Origin: Camillea tinctor
Lineage: Eukaryota > Ascomycota > Sordariomycetes > Xylariales > Xylariaceae
NCBI GenBank assembly: GCA_022578605.1
Contig: MU394107.1
Location: forward strand, 1 to 64,000
DNA: 64,000 nt
Reading direction: 5' to 3'
The notes beneath the pieces are model-generated. The model was given only the letters and a program-made list of their open reading frames with translations, ran no database searches and was not told the origin of the DNA. Positions 1-10,791 of the stretch are shown here, one piece after another. Numbering within the stretch: position 1 is the stretch's first letter; every line of letters begins with the position of its first letter. A program made the translations under genes and the position numbers.

Positions 1-95
1 CCCTAACCCTAACCCTAACCCTAACCCTAACCCTAACCCTAACCCTAACCCTAACCCTAACCCTAACCCTAACCCTAACCCTAACCCTAACCCTA
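1..95. repeat. Telomere repeat tract (CCCTAA)15
   Basis: Fifteen perfect CCCTAA hexamers (1-90), then a partial CCCTA. This is the C-rich strand of the TTAGGG telomere shared by filamentous fungi, reading 5' to 3' into the chromosome, so base 1 is at or close to the physical end of a left arm. The tract ends abruptly with no degenerate units. Confidence 0.98.
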
Positions 96-1065
96 TACTT
101 GGTTTGCTTCTTTGCGTGATATATATATACACTTTTACAGTTTTTAGTTTTTAATAATTTATATAACTATTGATAAGGGTTTTTTTTAAGTTAATAAGTT
201 TTAAATATTTATTATATAAAATTATTTTAATTTTATACCTTAATAAACTTTAAAATACTATTAATGTAAAAAACTTTAATTTAATATAGATTATATTTTA
301 AATTTTTTAATAATTTGCTTTTTTTTATGCTGTAAATTAATTATATAAAAGCTAATTGCGTAAAGGTAATTTATAACGGTTGGTTTTTTAACTAACCGTA
401 ATAAGTTTATATTAATAAAAGTATAGTGAATTTTTAAATAATAAAAATAATAAGTTACGTATAGTAATGTTAGCGTGTTGAGTAATTAAGTTGTAATTTA
501 AGCCGCCGATTTTTTTAACATAAAAACCGGCGGGCTATATATATACAAATGAAATATGGCGTTAACTACCGTTAACGGTAGTTACAGCTATTATCGTTAA
601 TGGCCTTAACATTATCGCCTTACTAATTACTCCTCCTGTCTTGGCTTCCCTGGCTGGAATGCTTAGCTAATAAATGTATGATGGTCTATGCGTATGTGGC
701 TAAGTTAGGCCGTAACATAATTAGCATATGTTTTTTATATCCCACACTTTATCTATGTTAGTTGTATTATAAATGATAACTAAAGGCCTTAAGGCTCTAG
801 TTATTTCATATAGCCTTAATTATCTCATATGGCTTTAATTATCTCAAGGGACTATAAAAGGGTTGTTAACGCTTTGAAACCCTCAACTAGATAGTTCCCT
901 CTTTAAAGACACTTAAATACACCAGTCTCCAACCCTTTTGTTTGTCATTATGTTTTTTCCTTTTTACGTACGTACCAACAATCTATACAAATTATTATTA
1001 ACCATATACTTATGCATGTAGCTACCATTATACAAAAATAAATAAATTCACATAGCTTCTCTATT
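96..1065. other. AT-rich subtelomeric relic, no gene
   Basis: Very AT-rich, with long A/T runs and stops in every frame, most extreme at 110-480. I see no coding exon and no trace of the telomere-linked RecQ helicase found beside many fungal telomeres. The composition would fit RIP-mutated repeat sequence, but no intact relative is present for comparison. Around 780-855 a short motif (taattatctcatatggcttt-like) is repeated about three times. Confidence 0.7.
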
Positions 1066-4000
1066 TTATACAACACACAATTTCCTTAGGGTTCGTAGCT
1101 CCACAGGTCCTATCAGGCCAAATTCTTGCCAGTCCTCCTCCGTGTAGTACGCTGGTGTCTCTGGGCCGGAACCATAGCTAAACACTAGATCGACGTTCGC
1201 TTTTACGGCATTAAACAAAGAGGTTGTGACTTGAACCTTGAGATTGTTATTTCCATCCACGATGAAACCAGAGATATCCACCACGGGGTTCGTCGGGTCA
1301 ACAGATGGGAGTTGTTGTTCGTTAATCCAAGCTCTCAGAGTATGTAGTACCGGACCGAAATCAATCATGGCCGCCATCTGATTATCTGTAGTTATATTAA
1401 ATGTGGTTGAATATGTCCCGACTCCGCTAGTATGCTCTATCCCCCGAATGTTCGTCCATGGTGTGAGATCGGCCAGTCTGCCAATATCGACAGTGCTAAT
1501 ATTCCCTTCTACTGCATCATTAATGGCGGATGGAGCGTGGGCATCTACTATGAGATCCCAGGGCCCTAAAGTTGTTTTATACTGGTCTGAAGAATTGGTT
1601 GAAGGGATAAAAACCCGTGTCCCATTACCCAAGGCCACCCACCCCTCTGAAGAGTTAGTCACCCAAGCTTCAAAGCATTCAGTACGTTGAACGACTTCAA
1701 TATTGGAAGAGTGGTTTGTAGCGAACACTTCAGTCTGTTTCTGGGCAGATGAAAACGCAATGATAGTTGTTTGATTCGATCTCAATCTGATCGATGTCGT
1801 GATGCCGGTCGAAGTACTCTCGTAAACTGTTAATGGTATCTGGTCCCCATTCCATGCGTTCAATACAAATGGGCTCGAGTTGGGATGGACAGAAAAGGAC
1901 AGGATAAAAGAAGAATCGGCACCACTGTTATACAAGTATACGAAGTCGCTCTGAGTCTCGGTGTCGGATGTCCAAAATGTATAGAGGCCAGATGCGTCAG
2001 GACTGCCTTGAGTATTAGTGCGAGGTACTACTCCGTCCTCGGAGAGAACAGAGGCGGAAAATTCATCAATGGTAAACGTGTGCACAACATCGTATTTCAA
2101 CAGTTCCTCCATATTTGCCGAGACATCTTTCTGACCAGTAGTCCCTATTGTTTTGTTAGGGACGGCCCCAACAACGTAGATAGGTAATCCGTTGCGTGCA
2201 AAGTCAACAAGTGCCGCAGAGGCCTTCGGCGTGATCTGTGTTTGATTGTAGATGACCATGGCCTTGTATCCGGGCCCACCAGGAGCAAGTACACCATCAA
2301 CAACTACGGCATGGTCAGATATCAGATTTTCTGGCCCTAGGTATTCAAATGTATACCCTGAGTATTGTTAGCCTGAGACAGAGATATTTGGACATATTGA
2401 GTACTCACCAAATGCGTTCATGTTACTTTCGGGGTAGGCACCGACGCCAAATCGATATGGAATCTCGAAGTAATAGAATGCAATATCTAGTTTAGGGACT
2501 CCTCGCTGCATTACCATTGAGTTCCTTGCCGAATACAACATCAGATCATCGAGATGTTTCCACGCTGGCTGCCTATGATTCCACATTTCCGAAAATTCAT
2601 ATTGAAAAGGGGTAAATCCGGGCCAGTTTGTGCCCACATACTCTCCGCTGTAGGCATAGCCGTGAATAACCATGGAATTAACTCCAGTAGCAAAAGAGCC
2701 ATCAAATAGATTTTTCAAAGCCGGTACCCTCACTTTGTAAGCTTCCCCACGAACTGCACCAACTTCCGTTGATATCACGTTACGGCCTGCTAGATGAGCC
2801 GCACCTGTAAATTGACGATACTCATTGATGCTCTCAGAGAAGCCCAATGACTCGAGCTCCGGAACTTGAACATATTGAACAGCCTGAGTCTAAACCACAG
2901 TACCGCTTCAGGTTAACGCGAAGAGTCTCGTTTGAACTTCCAAGGAGATTAAGTGGCACAAATAACTTACCATGTCGATAGGCATGTTGTACCCCGGTTG
3001 ATTAGATAACTTGAAACTTTTTGATGACGTCCAGTTTTTGTAGTGCTCCAAGTACTCCAAGTACCCCTGACCAAGCGCTGTTTTATAATCCTGTACGTAT
3101 GGCCCTCCATCTATTTCGTATTCCCCCAAAGTGTACGTGACGTTGTATGGAGATAGAAGACCGCCCCACGAATTTGTAGCATGGAAAAGAATAGGTAGGT
3201 ACTTATTAATTCTGTAGCCATGAATAAGCTCGAAGCGAGACGGGAGGTCGCTAGTCCATGGTAGAGCCGCTTGCATTTCCATGCTGTCCTCCCAAGCTTG
3301 AAAGCTAGTCAGTGATAACTAATATGTGGATAACGCGAAGGTACTGCTTACCATACTCGCCAACCTTTTCAACAAGAGAAAATATATCATCAGACAGAAT
3401 TTGTTGATCCCAGAAGTCCGTCACTTTCTTAGCGCCGCTTTGACTCCAGTGGTCCACAATCCACGAGCCATTCCCAAGAGTGGTTGTGGCATTCGCAACA
3501 GAAGCACAGCTCCTCTGATTTGTGTAGCGCTCATAGATACCAAAGAGTATCCAAGTTCCATTGCCTTCGGGAGCAGACCATGTAATGTTGCCCTGGTTTG
3601 TAAAATTCGTCAAATCTGTCAGGCTCGTCTCATCAAGTATGGTCGTGTAGTAGTATCCCTCTCGCAGCATATTAGTGACGGCTCTTCCAGCTACCACAGC
3701 TACAAGCTTGTTTGTTCCCCACAGCTCTAGATCATTCATGAATCCCATAATCTGATTGAACTCGATGTTAGGCGCTGGAATAACCCCGGCGTAAGTCTCA
3801 CCAGACTGTATCGTTATGTTTCCGTATACAAGCTCCTTAGCTAGGCCTAGAGTCTCGACGGTAGAAGGCACCCCGGCACCTTGGTTAGGACCAAGAGCAA
3901 AATCAAACATTAGTCCCTGGGCTACACTTGCATTCAACGCCGCTGATAATACATTTTTGAATGCTTCCGTGCCAAAGCCATATATTGACCAGTCAGTAAG

Positions 4001-4295
4001 CGCAGGACCCAGGCCATAGTTGTAGAATGGGAGAAACTCAAGACCCCCAGCTCCTACAGAAGCAATGGAGTCTACATCATTGATGACGGACTGTAAAGGC
4101 ACTGAAGCATCGGGAAGCCTGCTGGTACTTAGTGGAATCTAAGACAAAGAAGAAAAATTCTGTAAATACATACCAATACCGGAATTTAGGGCGATACTGA
4201 ATCGGTGGGCTATTGAAATCTTCCACTGCAACCGGAGAAGATAGACTAGGTATTGCTGCTAGACTACTAACTACCAGAAGCTGTGAAATATTCAT
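1066..4295 (-). CDS. Secreted GH106-like glycosidase (putative alpha-L-rhamnosidase), 995 aa
   Basis: Five exons: 4295-4174, 4118-3352, 3296-2971, 2889-2409, 2357-1066 (2,988 nt, in frame). Exon 4 could start at 2883 instead. The N-terminus is a signal peptide (MNISQLLVVSSLAAIPSLSS). After it come FRYWLPDASV, GAGGLEFLPFYNYG and DFALGPNQGAGVP, which I associate with the large fungal secreted family placed with GH106 alpha-L-rhamnosidases; about 1,000 aa is usual there. The last third (for example TTFNITTDNQMAAMIDFGPV) is beta-rich, like a carbohydrate-binding or jelly-roll module. Many N-x-S/T sites fit secretion. Expected role: release of terminal rhamnose or a related sugar from plant or microbial glycans. 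It is the first gene from the telomere. Family assignment comes from remembered motifs and could be a neighbouring clan; exon structure is firm. Confidence 0.75.
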
Positions 4296-4426
4296 TGTTT
4301 ACCTCTTCCTGTGTCAGTCTCCTTGAAACTGATGACTAGATGAAGGCTAGGTTGAGGTCCTGACTTGAACAGTTAGAGTCCATTGTGAGTAGCAGTGATT
4401 GCGTCCAAGTCAACGTTCAAACCTAG

Positions 4427-4435
4427 CCTTTTATG
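4427..4435 (-). promoter_or_regulatory. TATA-like element upstream of the GH106-like gene
   Basis: On the minus strand CATAAAAGG lies 132 nt before the ATG at 4295, a reasonable distance for a fungal TATA box with a short leader. Sequence match only. Confidence 0.35.
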
Positions 4436-6535
4436 CGAGGTGCATGATATGCGAAATTGGACATTATAGACCGAACTGCGTAATCAGCTTCTGCTAGCCG
4501 GTTACTACCCTCGGCACCTCCTCCGACTATGATTACCGATGTGGAAAACTGCTCCAACTGTGGGCATGTACACATCATATCATATGGCAATTGTGGAAGC
4601 AGTTGAACCTAATGATCCTTGAAGTTGTTCCTTCTATCGCGCTAGCTCTATGAATCCATGTTTACCCCGACTGTAAGCAGTGGAGCTGGCAACGCCCAAA
4701 GAGAAAGGGGGTTACAGTCTCGGCGAGAGGTCCGCCGAGGATTTTATTATAAGACTTCTGGTTAGGGAGAAATGTAGCTATACCATAGACAGACGCACAG
4801 GACTCCAGAAAATATTTATCGATGATATGAGGAAATTCTCCCCGAGCTATAGGGGAGGGAGAATAGCTCGGATTCTACACAAATCATGATTCGAAAGTTA
4901 TATGGCATAGCGACTATCACAGAAAGATGACTAGCACTAACCATGCTCTGTATAATGATTCTAAGAATGCCCCATCATAGAGTACTGGGATAAAATTCTG
5001 ATTCCACTAATCCATTATTCGACAACGCAAGCAACACTTCTCCTGGACAGCCGGCTCCTATTTAGTGGCCGGGGTTGCAGAGGCGTAACCTGGTTCCTAG
5101 ATTGCGGGGTTTGCAGATCTTTTTGACCTGTGTGGGATTCCCTGTACCTGCGCCAAGAATGTACACCTGGATCAACTAGATACAGGAGGCGTCGCTGACG
5201 CTCGCAACAAATGCCTTCCGTTGGGCTCCATAGAGCTTAGCCTATCCTAGTAGGGTTTAACTTGTTGTCCCCCAGACCCCACTTAACAAGCCCCATTCCT
5301 TAAACGGAAGGCATATGGGGTTACCACCCCACTATACGGTACTACACTACTACTACATGTACATATATACCGGGCTTACGCCCTCCTCTAGACTCTCTTC
5401 TGGACTAATATACTTCATCATTTCCCTCACCTATCGTCTCAATCCAATAGAGATATTACAGGGACTGGGCTGCATGGCTCGACAAATTAGGTTACCGGTA
5501 CTTTGTACTCGGTAAGTGGAAGAAGTGGAGAGGCTTTTAAGATGTTAAAAAAGTGGCCCTTCTAAGTTCAAGGGAGGTGGGTTGGGAGGGGAAACTAAAA
5601 ACGAAATAGGATGAGGTGTAGCTGAAGGCCGTATATATAAACCATCCTAGGTTATGATTAGAATCGCTGATTTCTAAACAATACATGCCCATCTCCTTTA
5701 GTCACGGACCGTTCCCATTTGTCCCGGATCAGGGTCTAGGCGAGAATAGAACTTATATCATAAGGGACCAAGTAAGTGCTTAGGTAATCAATACGTTGTT
5801 GTACGAGGAACTGACTACAACTATGGATGTCCCTATTACCTATATTCAAGTATCTTTCTTTGTTCCTTCCTAACCCCTGACAACTTATATTGCGCTCAAG
5901 TCTACGATCATCTGTCCTAAAGTTATGCTATCTAACGAGGCCACCCTGGTGGTTTAGCTAGCTTCATAAATTAAAATTTAGTTCTGCCATCCGAGGACTT
6001 TTTCTATACATTAGCTCTCTCTTAAAGTAGAATAGGGACAGGAATTAGTCTCCCTGGAGGTGAGACTTAACATTAGTTTTGTTAGCATTAAATGATGACC
6101 AAGAGTTCGTAGTAGGTTCCTACAACGACTCGGATTTGTGTACGGACAGAATTAATTCTATATAAATTTGTCTTGTTGTGTGAGTTCCGTGGCAGGTCGG
6201 ATTGGTGTTAGCATTTTACATTAGCTTACCTAGGTAGTTAGAAACAAACTCCTATAAGCTAAGGTAGATAGATATAAGCTTTAAATTAAGTAGGCCTTAA
6301 TTCTTGTTATCATAACCATAGTTTAAGATATGGTGAGCTAGTAGCAAATCAACTGTATTATATGACGTATGGGGTATAGCCTGGGACCAGGGTCCTAGAT
6401 GGATATATATAGCCCCATACATAAGGGCCCTTGTATTTACATCCCTTCCTCCCCCCTTCCCCCAGAGAGCTATGTCGTTACATATTACCCTCCTTGCAGC
6501 CTATTTACAGTTTCTGTTCTCAGGAAAGCAGGCCC
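4436..6535. other. Gene-poor spacer with one decayed LTR
   Basis: About 2.1 kb with no credible exon: the ORFs are short and lack homology I recognise. It holds the LTR remnant at 5310-5449. The stretch around 5030-5300 is more GC-rich and may be an older repeat, but no second copy is obvious in the window. Confidence 0.6.
5310..5449 (+). repeat. Decayed solo LTR, TGTTGG family
   Basis: From ATATGGGGTTACCACC to CTCAATCCAATA this follows the solo LTR at 16409-16552 (read on its minus strand) nearly base for base, sharing the CACTATACG, CCCTCCTCTAGACTCTC and CACCTATCGTCTCA blocks. The TGTTGGA start is altered and no target-site duplication is clear. It ends in TA where an LTR should end in CA, which a C-to-T change explains. 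Confidence 0.75.
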
Positions 6536-7896
6536 TCAGACATCATCGCCTGTCCAGGTGCCATCTGCATCGTCCATCATAGCCCATAAGGACCGCGGAC
6601 TCAAACTCATGCACAGTTTGGGGTAAAGCTCGCACAAGAGGGAGTCTATTGATACTTTGAAGTGTCCTGGGTATCCCTCAGACTCACCGACCTCTGTTAC
6701 ATCAACAGAAACAACATAAGGTGCACTACTATCATCCTTGTCGTCGCTAAGGACCGAGTTTACCACCCCAGCATCGACCAAAAGTAGAACGCTCATCTCG
6801 AGGCCCGCAGCAACACCCCCCTCGCTTTTGGCATATTGGAAATGTCTGAGTTCGGTTCAGTATAAGCAGGTGAGATCAAACGCCTGCTATAAATAACTTA
6901 CATTCTAGCTTCGTCTAGACTCGCGTCTTCGAGGCGCGGATCCTCTATCATTTTGAACTCCAACATCTCTTTGATCTTATCAAGGCCGTCTCCGGTCTCG
7001 TGACTGAGTTGTGCATCACACGCAGCATCGAACTTCTCCAGAAACTGCTCCCAACGACTATCAGAGCGATAATAGGTTCGGACCATAACAAACCCCCAAG
7101 GGGGAAAGCCCTCTCGTTGCAGAGTCAGAACTAAGGGAGATGGACTCTCCTCCGCCGTTTTAGGAGCTATAGAAGCAGAAATCTGTAGTTGAGTGGCTTC
7201 ATTGCGAGCTTGTATGAACCTGTTGAGATCCTATCCATTTAAGTGAGCGAGCAAAACTCATAAGCAGGCTGAAGCTCGCGTTCGAGAGGATCACTAACCT
7301 CTCCTGGGAGTTGCGACAACAATTCGAAGCTGGGACAGATTGCCTGTTCTGTTGTCCAGCCAGCAGGTATATAGCTTGGAGGGCTTGTCGGCAGTTGATT
7401 GCATTTTTGGGCTATCCGGGCAGTATCAGCTACTTGTCCAGCAGCCCATAGTCGCCGTTCCTATTTTGCCAACAGTTATTGACAATGAGCTAACAGCCTT
7501 TAGGCTAATCTTAAGTTCTTAAAACGCACTTCTTCCGGCAGCTTGCTGATAAGATTCAAGTCCAAGCCTCTTGCTTGGTTAACTGTCCACCCAGATGGCA
7601 CATAAGATGGAGGGGTAGGGGGTCTCTCATTGGCTTTCCTGAAATCCTGTCGAAGCTCAAAGAACTTTGTGAACTCAGAGGAGGATGGGAATTTACTAAT
7701 AGCGGTCCAGAGGCTTGTGCGTTCCTTGACTCAGGGTCAGTGATATAAACATAAATACAGTTTGATGAAGTCTGACTTCGTCTGGAAGCTGACCAAAGTC
7801 GCTAAGAGTGAGTGCCTGAACGCGGTCGCTACTCCAGCCTGGTGGGAAGGCGATGCGCGCCCACGGTGGGCGGGTGTCGGCTTCCGGCTCTGACAT
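6536..7896 (-). CDS. Unknown protein of three tandem LPxE exon modules, 371 aa
   Basis: Five exons: 7896-7777, 7724-7530, 7460-7299, 7230-6902, 6845-6536 (1,116 nt, in frame). The first three encode variants of one module: FPPGWSSDRVQALTLSDF-GQLPDE, YVPSGWTVNQARGLDLNLI-SKLPEE and YIPAGWTTEQAICPSFELL-SQLPGE. In each, the intron falls directly after the LPxE glutamate in phase 0, so the module was copied as an exon. The unique C-terminal half begins near FPPWGFVMVRTYYRSDSRW and is rich in acidic and aromatic residues. I see no signal peptide or membrane segment. I do not recognise an enzyme family. The frame is open throughout and all four introns have consensus ends, so it looks intact. Confidence 0.75.
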
Positions 7897-8266
7897 TTAA
7901 GATCTTTGCGTCAATGGTTTGTATGGGCAGTTGTAGGCGATTTAGAGCAAAGAGATTAAAGTACTGTGGTTTTGGCCTAAAAGGAAATCCAAGCAAGGTG
8001 AAGGGGAGGCAAATAATGTGTTTATAATCAAAGCTGGCCGCAGAAAGGAGGGTGTAAGAAGCTTGGAGTACAAGGGCCGCAAGGCGTTGGCTGCAAGTAT
8101 TTATGTATTGATGAGTACCTACTTAATTAAGGTTACCTAGGTAGATAACCTGGACTACAATAACATAATCTATTTATGTACTAATCGGGTTAGTTCATAA
8201 CCAAGATATACATAACCTTTTACTCGTCTACTAATTGCATAAACCTTCCTCCAGGCCTTAAAGATC
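7897..8266. other. Short spacer between unknown gene and LysM gene
   Basis: 370 bp holding the 5' flank of the module gene and the 3' flank of the LysM gene. Around 8110-8150 is an AT-rich stretch with a tacctaggtagata motif that recurs in other spacers. No gene seen. Confidence 0.6.
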
Positions 8267-10162
8267 TCACTGTGACACCCCTATGCAATAATAATACCCA
8301 GGCCATATCACACAATTGGTACCTGTGTCGGGATTCCACTCCTGGAATTTTGCCACATCAATCCCGGCATTGTTTGCGATAAGCCAGCAATAATCCCCAT
8401 CGGCCGCCAGGTAAAACTTAGTACATCCCTCCACCATATTAGTCGGATATGGCGTAGGCGTCGTGATGGGTGCATTAGTCGTCGAGGTCGGTGTGGTAAC
8501 CGTCATCGTGGATGGATCGGAACGTGGTAACGCGTCGACGCAGTAGCTGTGTTTTCCCCATAGAGGGTCAGTAAGAGATTATGATGATTTTCTAATGATA
8601 TAAAGAGCGAAGATGTTACTTACGCATCCCCGGGAATGATATTGGTACACTCCGAATTCACGCCCATGTTCCATGCTAGGAACTCGGCCATCGTTATCCC
8701 GTAGCTAGTTACTATCTTGTAGCAAGTATCACCCTCCTGCACCACGTACCATACGTAGCAGGCTCCAGATGCCCCTGCATCCGTCGGTGCCGGTGGGGAT
8801 ACCGTCGTATAGAATGTGGTAGTTGGTGTGGTCAGATTCCAGTTCTCCGTGGGCCATACGCAGTACCACAGGTCCGGTATCAGGTTGCCGCAGCTCTCGT
8901 CTATGGAAGGGTTTATGGCTTGGAATAACGCCAGGTCAATGCTGTTTTTGAGTGCGATTATCTGGCAGTAATCCCCTAGCTTCACTTGATAGTACTTTCC
9001 GCAATTAGTAGTCGTTCCTAATGCTAGGCCACCGGCCGGAGGAGTGACGGTCGCGGTGGCGTAGCTGCCCGTCTGTGTCGACGTAGCGCCTGCGATTGTT
9101 GTGCCGTTGTATACTTCTCCTCCAGGAAGTGATATGCAGATAATGGTTCCAGAAATCAAATTAGTGCACGTCGGGTTTAACGAAGGGTTATAAGATAGCA
9201 CTTGAGTGAAGGTGATGCCGTGAGCCGCGCTGATGCTGTAGCAAGAATCATCTGGTTGAACTGTGTGTGTGCTACTACACTTCTCTGGCATACAAAGAAC
9301 CTGGCCGGCTTTCAAATTGGTGCAGTCTGGGAGAATGTTGTTTAGAATAATTAAAGATCCCGAGGCAACCCCTTGTGCTGCAGCAATAGCACTACAGTTT
9401 TCGCCTTCATTAACCGTATAGGTATTTCCTGACCAGCACGATGAAGCGACGGTGTAATTATCATTGTATCCAAACCCTCCCGTTCCGTTGGTCTCGGCTG
9501 GCTGTATCGCTGTGGGATAACTGACGCCGCAACGAGCTTGAAGATCATCCCACTGCTCAGCCAAGTCCTCATCGTAGTTACTGTACGACGTAGCCTGTAT
9601 CTGTTGGCCGACAGCTAGCATACACGGAGAACAGGCTTGGTCCAGACTGAGATCAGCAACTGTGGCCCGGCCAAAGTTTAACAAGACTTCTAAAGGCGAA
9701 CATCAGTTACAACCGTGCAAGGGGACCTTAGTTTTCTTTTCTGTCAGATTGAAACTTACGAGTGCAGTAATCCCCAGTAATTGGGTCCTTCAGGCAGGTC
9801 ATGTTGTAGGTAGCCTCTAAAACCTTTCCAAAATACGAATGAGGCATTCCTTCCCACGGCAGGGGCTGATCTCCGCAGCTCGATCCGACGTATGAAATAT
9901 ATGACTGTAGAGATGACGAGCATTCCTCCGTACAGACATATTGTTGAGTTACGTTATCCAAGCCATACTCGTCCGCCTGAGCTTGAACCTGAATGTATGG
10001 ATCGCAATCAACATCAGACTCGATCGCACTGATGCAGGCATTCGACAAGGTAGACGTTGAGCTGTTTGCAACTGTGCCTGGCTCGACAACAGTCAACGTT
10101 GCAACACTTTGAACTACTAGAAAAGAGGATGTAGCAAAGAAATTCAGGAGCTGCCAAGACAT
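8267..10162 (-). CDS. Secreted five-LysM chitin-binding protein, 582 aa
   Basis: Three exons: 10162-9760, 9689-8624, 8546-8267 (1,749 nt, in frame). A signal peptide (MSWQLLNFFATSSFLVVQS) is followed by a Cys-rich N-terminal region without LysM. Then come five LysM modules, starting YTVNEGENCSAIA, HTVQPDDSCYSIS, YQVKLGDYCQIIA, WYVVQEGDTCYKI and FYLAADGDYCWLI. Each ends in a CxNL/IxPG-type turn and is joined by Thr/Pro linkers. LysM binds chitin and N-acetylglucosamine oligomers; fungal secreted versions shield hyphae from chitinases or bind released chitin fragments so that they are not sensed. It is divergently paired with the chitinase at 10792, an arrangement known for LysM genes beside subgroup C chitinases. 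Five modules is at the high end. There is no catalytic domain. Confidence 0.93.
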
Positions 10163-10791
10163 CGTGATGAGGAAACTTAGAGTTCAGCAATGAATGAGCC
10201 GATAATATAGCTTTGTAACGATATTTTAAAGCCGTCTACATAAATATCTTCCAATTCAATTTTGATTATGGTGAAAGGGCTAGGTCTCTTCTGTGTGGCA
10301 CAGCAAAAGCTCTAGATTCTCACTCAAGGATTGCCGCAACCCCTCCCAAAGACCAGAGATCCAATCATATCAATCTATTTTAATACATACATATAACAGT
10401 CAACCACATCGAACCATATCATTGCCTCATTGTTGGTATTCCTTGATTAACCTGATATCCTCCTTCCTCATTTGTCTCACTAAGCGTTATCTTTGATGTT
10501 GTAAGATGACATGAAGTGTTGGTTATAACTTCATGTATCATCACTTCGCCTTATACGAGGCTAAACGCTGTTATTTTATATGCCTCATGACTGCATTGAT
10601 GCTCAATAACTATGGCCCGGGTAACCGAAGAGCTTCGGGAAGAAGTTACGGCAGGCTTCAAGACATATTAACTATCGTAAATGCTCGCTTGAATGAGAAG
10701 GCTAGGAGAGGGGACGAACTTATAATTCCAATGAATGTTGCTCTCTCTAGATCAATACATCCTTCTAACTCTTCACGCTATTCTTTTAACT
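10163..10791. promoter_or_regulatory. Shared divergent promoter of LysM and chitinase genes
   Basis: 629 bp separate the two start codons, and nothing in it reads as an exon. Both genes must take their upstream signals from here, so co-regulation is likely (inference). No TATA element stands out for either gene. Confidence 0.55.

Noticed and set aside
1403..2187. Plus-strand ORFs opposite the GH106-like gene
   Set aside because: They are antisense shadows of a conserved secreted protein, with no motifs or promoter of their own.
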